A DNA stretch of 64,000 nucleotides from Gnomoniopsis sp. IMI 355080 (Eukaryota > Ascomycota > Sordariomycetes > Diaporthales > Gnomoniaceae): assembly GCA_027946555.1 (NCBI GenBank), contig JAPEVC010000097.1, positions 62,001-126,000 of the forward strand, in the 5' to 3' direction. Shown here piece by piece: positions 46,901 to 57,607 of this stretch. A program made the position numbers and the translations under genes. The notes beneath the pieces are model-generated. The model did no database searches, was not told the DNA's origin, and was given only the letters and a program-made list of their open reading frames with translations. Position 1 is the first letter of the stretch. Every line of letters begins with the position of its first letter.

Positions 46901-49900
46901 GGCATGCTCTGATCTGATTGGTGAATGTTTTCATCAATTTTCGACTTCGCAGACAGCCTTGGCTATGGTGGCTGAACGTCGCGATGATGATGATGACGAT
47001 GTAGACCACTGGGTATGAAATCCCCTTGCCTAATAGACAGTGAGAACATCAGGTTTGAAGCGACATCCTTCGAGTCCGTGTGATCGCAAGAAGGGTCTGC
47101 TTGGTGACGGCCCAGACGCAGGCCCGATATTGAGGCCACGCATCACACAACTAGACGCGCGCGATGCGCGGAAGCGTTTACATTGAGTGCAACCTGGGAC
47201 GGCTGTTTATCTTGAGGAAGTTGTGTGTGGGTATATGCAAATTTACTAAGGCTCCATGATTTGCTTGGCTGTGAAGCGATTTTCAATAGCCGAAGTGACC
47301 GTGACTACTATACTCATGTAAGTCCTATCAGGATTTGGACCATGTCGCACTTCACAACGCAAGAGTACCTTCAATTGAGAGTCAATTCATATTGTGACTC
47401 GATTTTTGTATCGTTATGATGCGTCTGTCGCCATGACCGAGCCCCTCTTCATGCCTGAGTCTTTCACCACAGACGGCCTTGACCTGGAACGACCTCGGCC
47501 ATATCATGCAAGTTGGACGTATCTAGCTCCCTAAAATCCCCAATAATTCCTGATTCGGGCACCATCCCATCTTATCCGATCAGATCTTTGAGGCCTCCTT
47601 TGTGATGAGGCCGATTCTCAGCTTGCCTTACTTTGCTCACCTCATGTCGCCATCTGAGAATCATGACCTCAGCTTACAGCTCCCATCTTGACGTGGCCTA
47701 TTTTAAGTTTCCCCCCATGGATGTTCATTGCAGACCCGCTAACTTGATCCTTGATCACAACTCATCTCCCCAGGACCCACTGTTGGGCATCAGTTGCACT
47801 TTTCACTTGACTCACCCTACATGGCGGTTTTCCCGTCTCTGCAGTGATGATGCATTCACCATCACTACCGGTCAAGCGTGATGGAGGGTCTAGCTGCCAA
47901 CTTGGGCCAAAATGCCGACAAACCTCTGCGGACTTAGGCCAGGGGCCACGGATCTGGCTTCCGCCATCATGCGGACATCATGCGGGCCTGTCGACGATCC
48001 CCTTGGCCAGGTCGTGACTTCAAAGTTGACAAGCAAAAATTCTGTTCCAATCCTTGTATACATACAAGACTATCTGCCACACTGTAGACTTGCTGCCTAT
48101 TGTTGTGGAACTAGGTCGCTCTCATCAGAAGTCTTCCGGGTGCAGGTTACCCATTCATGGTCGCGTTGACGTCCTCTATCTGTCAATGCGTTTCTACGCC
48201 GCTTTCCACCTGCCAGCCCTCTCACGGTGGCCCGCCATCATGGGCCACACTGCAACATTGTCCCTGGCATGACGGTCAGCACCTAGATTCCTGCCGAGTC
48301 TGCTGGCGTATAAGTAACCCCTCTATCAGTACATGATGGAAGAACCGCCGGCCCCCACTATAACAGGACTGATAGGTGTAGTACAGTCAGAACTCAAATA
48401 CATGTAACACAAGAGCCTGCCGCTACTGCGCGATTCGCCATCTCAAACAGGCATCATTCGTCAAAAAGAACATGTTGCGCGACGGTGAACATGTGCCCGG
48501 CATACTACCTATTCTCACTTCCGCCCAAGGGGTGGCGAGGCGGCCTTCTGGGTCGTCTGGTAGTGTGACCTTCCTTTACTGCAAGGGTGAGTTGTACACG
48601 ACGGCTCCTGTCCCTATTTGTCTTTGGTGTCCTCCCCCATGTAGGGTCGCCGTTGACTTGCTGGCTAAGTGTGCCCTAGTGTGCTTAGTGTCTCGCATAG
48701 TATAACGAGTATCTTCAGTGTTGCGAGGTGGTCTATATTTCCCAATCAAGTCCATCCGTCCTCCGAGTACTTCATTTCCGAAGTGATTCATCGCGTGCGT
48801 GAGGCTTTTTTGGCCTTGTTTCTTCATTCTTCTTAATGCAAGTGACAGATCTCCTAAGTGCCATGTACTCGACGGACCGGTGAAGACTTACCAAGCCTCA
48901 TGTGATCTTCAAGGCGAGTAGCTCCGATGCGTCATTTTACCATAGTGGATCCGTAGGTGACGGTAGGTCCACCATCTGCAGTGTGCGAGTTGAGCCACAG
49001 CTACTCGCAATCCTCTTCGGTAGATGCCTTGACGAGATGATCTGTCAGGGCCTGTAATAAGGGAAACGCGTCTTAGCAACACACTTCGACTTGTGTTTAG
49101 ATTAGTATATTACCCATCATACCATGGCGTGGTACCAGACCACACACCACACAAGGGATCTCATATCTCATGTGCTGGCCGCATATTCGAGACGGCGTGT
49201 AGACCATGATGGCTCGCTCGTGTGGCTGCGGGATGGAGTTGTAACCCGGCGAACCAGGGTCTTTGCGCTGACAGCATGTGTACCTCGTGGGATAGATGGA
49301 GCTATGGACCGTAGCTGAGAAAGTATTAGCGCGACTGGAGTTGATTACCGGAAAAGGAAGCACAGGGGACGTTAGCGAGGCCTGCTCTGGAGGATACATA
49401 TCATACTCGTGGAATTAGTAACTGCCAGGGGCCCAAAGTGAGCTCCACCTTTCTGCGCGACATCGATGTCAAAAAGTTAACGGTATATTGAGCTCAAATA
49501 TGTTTCGCTCCCGCTTCAACCACCCGGATTATGCATTCAGCTGCTTCCGGTTGCTGTCCCAAGAGAGCATCGATAGGCAAGCTCAAACAATTTGGAGGAG
49601 TGGGGAAGGAGGCTCAAGTCGGCAGACAACATGTCGTAAATAACGTGGCTCCACCGGACCACGTCCGATGATTGAGGCATTAGGTTGGATAAGTGATGAG
49701 CGAATACAGGTTGCAGTGGAGTAAAGTCAATTGCAACGACAGCTTCGTAAGGGTGGGCATTGGCCTCTAGTACTTGCCAGAACCGACATTTGTCTGCATC
49801 TCGGACGGGCCAGCAGGGGATATGAGATACATGCAGGAACCGGGGCTATTATGGTTCAAGCAGTAAGTGTCGAAGTAGAAGTGCTGTAGTAGATGCAGCA

Positions 49901-50455
49901 CGTCAAAGTAGTCCCTTGTCCATGACCTTGACGGGATGCAGATGCGGGTGCCAAATTATTGTGTCTCCCCAGCAGCAAGCCTCGTCAACTTGCAATGCAT
50001 ATGATGGTGTGTTGTCAACGGCCCCGGTCCACCTTCCCGGACGAGACTGGGTCGACCTCGAAACTATAAGTATGTCTTGATCTGGTCATAAGGCAGGTCC
50101 CAATGGCAATGTTTGTGATATAAATGAAGTTAACGACCAAAGCCCTTCAGGCACCGTTACCAGTCTGCCTATAATTGATCTCTGATAACACGAGTCGGTG
50201 AGCTTGTACATACGCCAACAGTGAATCGGATCAGCGCAGCATTGCTTTGACTTGGACAGAGTCCATTGGGGTCTCATATCTTGGTATCATCTCGGTAAGT
50301 CGGTCTCGCTCTATCTACTTAAGCGCATGGGAATATGTCCTTGCGCTTTGAGCGGCCATAGACGTGCCTCTTTGTTCCCAAAAGTACCACAGAGGACTGA
50401 ATTGAATTCACCGGACTGACCAGCCTCGCAAGCATACTTTCGTTGCACACTCATC
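43920..50455. other. Gene-poor region, 6.5 kb
   Basis: No frame with a domain, signal peptide or convincing splice set on either strand. Local content: A9G9 run at 44423-44440; tandem GTAGGCAT at about 44708-44727; a GATGATGATGATGACGATG trinucleotide stretch near 46983-47001; pyrimidine-rich patches. Frames of 60-115 codons (for example minus 44641-44988, plus 47633-47881) look random. It may contain long promoters, non-coding RNA or a multi-exon gene with short exons that I missed. Confidence 0.45.
44708..44727. repeat. Tandem GTAGGCAT repeat
   Basis: The 8-base unit GTAGGCAT occurs twice in a row and then starts a third time (GTAG), followed by related GTAGGTGGTAGG. Simple local duplication in the gene-poor stretch. 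Confidence 0.6.
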
Positions 50456-50788
50456 ATGTGCTATTTCGAGCAGACAAGATGGAGATGTGGTTTCTGGAAA
50501 TGGGGAAATTTCCGTCAACAATGCAACAAAGAGTATAGAACCGGGGAGACGTGTGGGCTGAAGCTCGTCTACGACACCAACTACAAGGACGAGAAGTGCA
50601 AGCTGTGCGACCAGATCGAGAAGAAGCAACGGCGGTATCACAAAATGCGTCAGGACGTCGATCGGTGGAGGAGGGAGGGCAATCGACGGGCGACAATCGA
50701 AAAGACCGAGTACGACATGGCTGAGGTTCAAGAAGCGATAAACAAGATCTGGCTAGAACACGAGGAGAGATTGAGGACAATAGGGTGA
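50456..50788 (+). CDS. Conserved fungal Cys-rich protein, 110 residues
   Basis: Single-exon frame, ATG to TGA. The sequence has a compact pattern: MCYFEQTRWRCGFWKWG, RQQCNKEYRTGETCGLKLV, then CKLC and a long basic helix with QRRYHKMRQDVDRWRREGNRRATIEKTEYD. The Cys at 2, 11, 23, 33, 48 and 51 could form a zinc site, with the C-terminal half a coiled helix. I recognise it as a short, widespread but unnamed fungal family. Function unknown. It stands alone, with 6.5 kb empty upstream and 2 kb downstream. Confidence 0.82.
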   Translation: MCYFEQTRWRCGFWKWGNFRQQCNKEYRTGETCGLKLVYDTNYKDEKCKLCDQIEKKQRRYHKMRQDVDRWRREGNRRATIEKTEYDMAEVQEAINKIWLEHEERLRTIG

Positions 50789-52834
50789 TAGGTGCCCCGA
50801 GGAGGTGCAAAATGGTATGCTATGGAGTTTGACTCACTGTTCCACCTGGATGGGCTGACCACTTTCAGAGAGCACCTATGGATGGCGAGTGTAAGATAGG
50901 TTATGATGCCGAAACGAAAGTACAGTACGTTAAAAGGGACAAAGATGGAGAATCAGAAAGTTTCGGGGGGGCATGAAATGTTCAGGGCTGTCAACGAGAG
51001 TCAGCTCTTTGGAAACGCCAGCCAACAGCCCGGGGTCGAGGAGCATAGGGCTAGATTGGAAGATCCTCAAGACCCTAAGTGATGGAAAATTTCATCCTTT
51101 CAGAGGCATGGTTTCATTTTTGTGGACTCCCTGCGGCTCCGTGACCTTGACAGCCTGGGCAGACGCGCAGCCCGGTACATCCACTGGACCGCTTATTATG
51201 GACGATGCGAGTGCGAACAGTAGGTATTACAGATGCCGAGACAAGCGAGACGGCAACATGTCCCCATCGCCGGCTGCCCCCACGTTGAGCTGCATAGAAG
51301 GGGCCCGTAGAAGGTTCTTACAGGCCCACCTTCGCTGGAACGACGTTTGGGGACTTGTTTCTAGTGCAAATAGACTGCCTGCCCGTCCTTTTCCCCGCGA
51401 ATAGGTAGTCAATTATGGGTAGCAGCGAGGCCACCACCACATATGCAGCCCGCAGGCGATCAGTCGTTCCCACAAGCAGTGTATGGCGGAGGAGAGCGCC
51501 ACGAAGTAAAAAGAACATGGAGCACCACCGGGCCAGCAGGCTAACAATGCTTTAGCATTCCCTATCCTTTTTCGGAACAGCCGAAGACGGGACTCCGTAA
51601 ACAACTGGCTGTAGCGGGGTCAGTATCTCCATGTCGGCGATAGCTGTAAATCATTCTTCAAGAAAAGAGGAGCCGATATTGCACTGTGGGCTTGGCTGGC
51701 GCGCGGTGCCAGCTGGCCCATCGTTCTGCTCCACGTTTGACCTTAGTCCAGCTCCTCATACGACATCCGATGCAAGCTGCAGGGCTAGAAGCAAGTTTGT
51801 TGAGACTAATGAATGTTGCGCCGAAGGTCCATACAATGTTACGATAGGCTCGGTCTTTGCACCATCATGAGGGCTGGGTAGTAGCCCGCCTGTCTGGGGA
51901 GACTCAAATAGCGTCAGAATAGCTAAAATCTGCCAGAGCCTCGCGCAGCCGAGGTACGTTCCTAGGTAGGTAGGCGGTGGGACGGTGTAGACTGTACTCC
52001 TCACTACATGTCCACCCAGGGTCGGCGCAGAGCTGTTATCATGGAGGGTATGGAGAGGCGCCAGCCTTGTATTGCATTAGTTCACAATCCCCGAAAGTCA
52101 AAGCATGCCCCTGATCCCCGTAGGAACGGCAGCTCGACACTGCGGTCAGGAGCGGACATGCAAAGAGCCGGAGAAATCGAGCAGAAAGACATAAGAAAAA
52201 AAGGAGAAAAAGAAAGAAAAAAAATCTGATTTAGACGCAGCTAAATATTTGTCCCCACCTTGGGGCAACGTCAAGTCAGTGAACGTGGCTCACTTTCAAT
52301 GGGCCAACCTACCGCGGGTCTTGCTAGAGTCCCCATGATCTTTTCCCTGTGATTGGCGGCTGAAGGTAAATAAAGACTAGGCCAAGCTAAAGACAGCACG
52401 AAAAACACACATAACAGACGGCGGTGAGCAGGAAAATCTTATTTTGATATTCGGTTTCTCGTGGGAAGATGTGAAATATGGTTCATCTTTCTAACACGAC
52501 GTATGCGGCTCATCAATCTGCCTAGTTGGCATTTTCTTGATGGCGTCACTTCCCACAGACGTGAGTCTCGGTGGACATTCTTGCCGTGCCGGTCCCCAGG
52601 CGCCTGGGCGCGCGGTCCTAGTGGACTGAATGTAATGATTATTATAATAGGAGAAGACTTGATATTGCGGACCATGACTCCTAAATGCTGCAGCATGAGC
52701 CATTCACGTGACATCTGTTATATGCTTTGGTCTGCCGGGGGGTGAAACACGCAAGGAAAAGCGCAAAAGAGTGATATGTCGTCCGTACACGGGGGACGTG
52801 CGGTACAATAGGCCCAAGAGCCCCTGTCCCTGCA
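50789..52834. other. Intergenic, 2 kb
   Basis: Contains a TAGGTAGGTAGG copy at 51961-51974 and a purine-rich stretch (AGAAAAAAAGGAGAAAAAG and on, 52190-52226). Plus-strand frames of 143 codons at 50973-51404 and others show no domains. The 3' end of the LAMTOR1-like gene falls at its right border. Confidence 0.5.
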
Positions 52835-53457
52835 TCATGCCATTGCAGCAGCAGCCTCTCTGAAGTTGCCGACCAGCACGTCGCTGGATTCGGTCCGTAT
52901 GTGTGGGACCGCATGGTGCGAGTCTGAGGCCTCCTCGTCCTCATCCGGAAGCCAATCCACCCTGGCGCCGGCTGCCGAGACATCTTCGGCACTCAGCTTG
53001 GAGAGAAGCGACCTGTAGCGCATCTGACGTGCTTCTTGACCCACCAGGGCGTAGGGCGTGGTGGGTGCATTGCGTTGTGCATCTTTGGGCGGCGCGATCT
53101 CGAAAATGTCCACCATGTTGCTGCGACAAAAGAGCGCGTTAGCACCTGCTCACGTGCCTACCATGGGGGTTGTCGGTTGGATCAAGGGTCTGCTATTTAC
53201 TCGGACGTTCGGGCGACAACCCGCTGCAGAGCCTCGATTTCTCGCTGGGCCTCGAGAGGATCATTCTGCCCCGTCATCTGCTGTTCTCCAAAGCTTCCAT
53301 ATTGCATGCCATTCGGGTCGTCAAAGAGGAGCCTGGCTTCCTCGGTCTAGTAACCAAGGGATTAGCTGCTGCCAAGCCCGGCGAGTTAGGTGCTAGGGCT
53401 CACCTCTTCAACAGAGTCTCGCCGCCGTCCGCCCAGGCATGACGCGCAGGCGCCCAT
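52835..53457 (-). CDS. MEH1: LAMTOR1/Meh1-like lipid-anchored vacuolar scaffold
   Basis: Three exons: 53457-53404, 53346-53201 and 53120-52835, 161 residues. Introns of 57 and 80 bases (GTGAGC...ACTAG, GTAAAT...TCGCAG) join in phase. The N-terminus MGACASCLGGRR has Gly2 for myristoylation and Cys4/Cys7 for palmitoylation, as in Ego1/Meh1 and LAMTOR1. Then EEARLLFDDP, a family hallmark (E-x-x-x-L-L), EAQREIEALQRVVARTS, and NMVDIFEIAPP, the helix that wraps around the rest of the Ragulator/EGO complex. The complex holds Rag/Gtr GTPases on the lysosome or vacuole and passes amino-acid signals to TORC1. Length fits fungal members. Gene is short, so it is easy to miss without splicing. Confidence 0.87.
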
Positions 53458-54942
53458 GGTCAATGTAGGTGCCGCAGCGCAAGGCAAGCAGGGGGCAGCG
53501 AGAAGTATGCGACAAGGCTGATTCTCTTCAGGTTAGGCGTCGCATAAAGAGCGCAAGGGACAGTTGGGGCATCGCATCGCAAAGTCGGTTCGAATCTCGG
53601 GACGTTGTTGCTGTGGTGTATTGCTAATGGGTGCGCCTGATGGCGATGTTTGGCATGGCGTTGCTTTTCCCTGCCCAGGCGGGAAATTTGGAAGAGCACA
53701 GACCAGCTAATCTTATCAGTCAATCACGCTAGAATTTGAGGAAACCGCCCCCCCAACCCTCCTACTGGCACTACCGCGTATAATCGCCGAATAGCATCAT
53801 CCCCCTTCTTTTAGCAACTCTGCCACTCTGCCACCGAGCAGTCAGTTCTCCCTAATTTGCGGTCGAATCCGCCCTTGCCTCCATAAATCAACATCACTCA
53901 AAATGCCTGAATAGTGCGCCACGTTTCCATTTGCACGTGGATTTGTTAAAACAATCCATCCCTTAAGTCGATTTCCGCAGCACTGGGACCGAAGTCTGGG
54001 CCCTCATGTCGGATTTGCATATGCCACACTGTGGAAAATCCCATTATTTTCCCCCGACTGTGTCTTGCTTGATCATTTGCCACTACTAGACATGTATACC
54101 TGATAAAGATACCCACTCATATTGTGAAAACCCCATGGACTGTGTTTTGTGTGACCTTTTGGCCGCAACTACGGAGGACTCAAGTACCTAGGTAGAGAGA
54201 TCCGTGTATCATCTCCATTTTTATTGCTCGGCCAATGACAAAGAGAAGCAGCAATCACTAGCATTCATATACACTAAAACATCCGAGCAGTGTAACCTAT
54301 AGCTTAAGGATATATACCACATTGCAACATCTTGCTGACCGAAGCCAAGGAGTGCCATACCTAAGGGATGGCTAGTGGTCTGACTTTGGCTCTGCGATAA
54401 GGTCTTCTCGGAAGAAGCTCACCACGAGCAGATTTGCTGGCTTCAGAATTACGAAGTCCTCTAAGGGGCGCCATCAGCAGCTCACTTGCGAAGGAGTCCC
54501 CGTCATCCGCAGCAGCCACCAGCAAGGGACACCTCCCAACTAGACTGGTTTTGCCAGTTCCATTTTCCGGTATTGCGGCCAAAACGGAGCGTAAAGCCCA
54601 ACAGCTAGTCCCTGAAGTCCATAAACATTCCAGTCAACCCACCACCATGAGGTACGTCTCATCATCGACTTCCTCCACCAGCCCACTCCCTTCCCCACGA
54701 TGTCTTGAACCGCATTACTCCTCTTCAGCCTCCTGGCCCCCTTAATGACCGCCCGCCTGGGCAGCCTGGGCTATCGAGGCGGCGATACCAAGCCTGACGC
54801 TGGTACCTCCTCCTCTTGGTCGAATTTGAAGACTATATCTGCCTGCTAGGGCCACGTCCGTTTCCCGCTGAGATTCCCATCATCATCAAGGTCAACCACA
54901 CTCGCTAGACATCCCACACTCACTAATACATCCACCGAAAAC
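53458..54942. other. Divergent intergenic region, 1.5 kb
   Basis: Upstream of the LAMTOR1-like gene and of the Ser/Thr-rich secreted protein. Contains TACCTAGGTAG near 54185-54195. A GTTCGAATC at about 53587-53595 resembles a tRNA T loop, but no cloverleaf forms. No gene is supported. Confidence 0.5.
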
Positions 54943-55539
54943 ATGGTTCGCTCTTTTGTCTCTGTCCTTGCCGGACTATCGGCTATATTGTCAATGGGCA
55001 TCCTCAGCGTCAGCGCTGACCCTCGTGGGCGCCCTGGGCACCATCACCATGATGATACTACCGAGACCGTGACCTTCTTTGTCACAGTCCCAGTGTATCC
55101 TGAAACGACTGCTCAACCACCCGTCCCACCCGTTAGCGTGACCATATCATCTTCAGTTTCCATATCCGACGACACATCCAGCGAATCTTCTGCGGTGCCC
55201 TCAACAACCGACGAACCAAGTTCCGTGGTCTTCTCATCAACTGCTCCTGAACAGTCGAGCTCAGATGTCATCTCCTCCACGGCGTCCGTAATCGACGATT
55301 CCAGCATGACGACGGACCTCGGGTCTTCTACCATCACCCTCTTGCCAAGCAGCACTTTCAGCCTGATCCTCTCCACTCCAAGCCAGAGCTTCATCTCCGC
55401 CGACAATTTCACCACGGAGCTCCCTACCAACACTCTTCCTCCACCCGGGCCAACCGTGTGCCCTGGATTTGACGAGACTATACTCGAGACCATCTGGACC
55501 ACTCTGTACAACACTGTCACAGCCACAGGCGGTGTATGA
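54943..55539 (+). CDS. Secreted Ser/Thr-rich (mucin-like) protein
   Basis: Single-exon frame of 198 residues. Signal peptide MVRSFVSVLAGLSAILSMGILSVSA, then a HHHH-DD cluster (residues about 33-38) and TETVTFFVTVPV, followed by a long Ser/Thr/Pro-rich stretch that should carry many O-mannose chains. The last 35 residues have one Cys (TVCPGFDE) and end without a membrane tail or GPI signal, so it is likely secreted rather than anchored. Composition is that of cell-wall mucins; no enzymatic domain. Function unknown. It has no recognised partner genes nearby. Confidence 0.78.
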   Translation: MVRSFVSVLAGLSAILSMGILSVSADPRGRPGHHHHDDTTETVTFFVTVPVYPETTAQPPVPPVSVTISSSVSISDDTSSESSAVPSTTDEPSSVVFSSTAPEQSSSDVISSTASVIDDSSMTTDLGSSTITLLPSSTFSLILSTPSQSFISADNFTTELPTNTLPPPGPTVCPGFDETILETIWTTLYNTVTATGGV

Positions 55540-55905
55540 GGGAGGGGCGCTGTACAGCAGGTCGGAAGGTGTCGTTATTGCATTAGGGTCAAGTCATATA
55601 GAAACCTGGGTGTGTTCTTGCCAGTCAGCATTATCAAGCAACATAGCATTCCTGGCCAGCCTGTTTTTCTTTTGATATTTTTTCTCTCTTCTCTGGCGAA
55701 GGCGAAAGAAATGTGGCCCCGTCATCAAAATTTACCTCAGGCCACGTTCAGCAAATCATAGAATACACATGTTTCAAATCCCAAGGTGTCTCTTTAAGCA
55801 ACAGTCCCTTTAGATATGCTAGCAAATTCTCAGGACGACAAGAAGGTAACAAACAACATGCTGTTTTGTGTCTGATGCAATGGATTATTGCCATATGGTA
55901 CACCC
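55540..55905. other. Convergent 3' region
   Basis: About 370 bases between the secreted protein and the HORMA gene, with a T-rich stretch (TTTTTCTTTTGATATTTTTTC, 55664-55684) that may serve the plus-strand terminator. No coding frame is supported. Confidence 0.5.
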
Positions 55906-57607
55906 CTAATATGTACCTGTGCCTCGACTTCCAGTTAAGCGAGCATCGCTGAAGATTCTGTCCCAGTTGGACGTCCCTGGCGATGGAGGTGAACTTTGTG
56001 GCTTGTAGGAGCTTGCTGATATGTTAGTAGCCTCCAGCGTGTGTTCACGAGTTGACCCAGCCGAGGAAGGTGGGAGGAGCTGGCTTGCGTCAAAATGTGC
56101 AATAACGCCAGTAGAGGGACCTCTGAAGGAACGGCGCTTGGACATCAACTGAGCGGATTGGAGCAGGCTGTGTGTGTGGCGAGGGTCGATAGAAGAGTCT
56201 CTAGGTCGTTTCATATGCTGCCTGTGAAGCTCTAGACTTGAGAGGGGCTGTTGAGAAAGCCGCTGACTTGAAAGAAGCTGTGTAGGCGGCAATTCATCAG
56301 AGCGTTCCTCATACACAGACTGAATTGGTGTCAGTGAATCTGAGCTGACTTGTACAACCAACTTGGCCTTACCAGAACATTGTTCCCAGGAGCTGTCCAG
56401 CTTGGTGATATTTCATGCCAGAGATGCTCTTCGAAGGGAAGGTCCACGAGAGAGCGAGTCTTTGGACTCGCCGTCGAGTCTATTTTCTGGCTCCATGAAT
56501 CTCGGTCGCTGTGGGCAGCTGGCACAGACTGTCGGCCCCCCGGCGGAAACATCATTCTAAGATCATTCAAGCTGATCTCTTGATGACGTGTCTTCTTCTC
56601 TGTTGGACTCTTCTGTCTCTCTTTCCGTTGATCAGCTAACGATTGATAGCTGTCAAGTCACGTTGTTAGCTGACTGAACCTGTTCTAGAGGACGTGGACA
56701 CCACTAACGCAAGTGTGCCAATGCGACCACTGCCAGAATGCGGCTTCTCCTGTAACAACGGCATGGCCTGTTTCAGGAACTTTTCCAGGCTGTGGTCTAC
56801 TTCGTGGTCCAGAGGCCTGCAATCGTTGTAGTAGTAGACGAAATGATGTGTGTAGAAGGTGCCAGTGATGGGAAGTCGATTCCTGAGGAATTCGTTGAAG
56901 GGATTTTTGCACCCCACCGGAATGGCAGTAGGGTATAAACCACCCCACCTGACATAGACGTAGAGACTGCCATCTTCTGTATAGCGGAAATTGAGGTCGT
57001 AAAACTCAATTAATGCATTAGGATTCTGAGCCTTGGAGCTTGAGAAGCAAATCCGATATCTTCCGAGTCGCTGCTGCTGAATGGCGGCCAATATGGCATC
57101 CTATTCAAAATCAATCATATACTGTCCACGACCTGAATGAACGAGTCACTGTACCAGAGAACTGAGATATTTGTCTAAGCGGATGTTTCCCGAGCGGCGA
57201 GGGTAGATGAAGGGACTACTCTGTGAAAAAACAGAGTCTTTTTGTGATGAAGAGGAGGACAGTGGCTCGCCGCTGTTGAGGAGAGACTCGTGCGTGGTAT
57301 CGGGGTGCACCCACCGCTCGTACGAGACGCGTCGGAAGCAATCCACGGGAAACGAGCCTCTGCAGGATGAATCAGACATTCTGGCGCAAGATCCTCCGAG
57401 GAGAACAACAAACACCCACCTTGCATACAGAATACAGCTCACCTGCATTCACCCAAGACAGCAGCGGTCAGTATTGTGGCAATCATAGTGCTGATGAGGT
57501 TGAGGTTGCTCCTTACGTACGATGTGAACGAAGAACCTCTGAGCCGGAGCAGCGTCCCAACTCGAGGATAATATTTGCTCGCGCGTGTTGTCTGTATCCT
57601 CCTCCAT
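55906..57607 (-). CDS. HORMA-domain protein (Hop1/Rev7/Mad2 superfamily)
   Basis: Six exons: 57607-57521, 57442-57420, 57359-57155, 57100-56709, 56649-56373 and 56319-55906, 465 residues; five introns of 53-78 bases with GTACGT, GTGGGT, GTACAG, GTTAGT and GTAAGG donors. All phases close. The second exon is only 23 bases. The joined N-terminal half reads FFVHIVSCILYARGSFPVDCFRR, then DKYLSSLDAILAAIQQQRL, and NPNALIEFYDLNFRYTEDGSL, the classic HORMA order (helix A, LF-D, E-x-Y-x-F-x-F). The last 200 residues are polar and disordered; no PHD finger is seen, unlike many Hop1 proteins. A meiotic axis or checkpoint role is inferred from the fold; which member it is remains open. Confidence 0.75.

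Noticed and set aside
53575..53605. T-loop-like GGTTCGAATC suggesting a tRNA
   Set aside because: The flanking five-base stems do not pair and no D arm or acceptor stem is found upstream.
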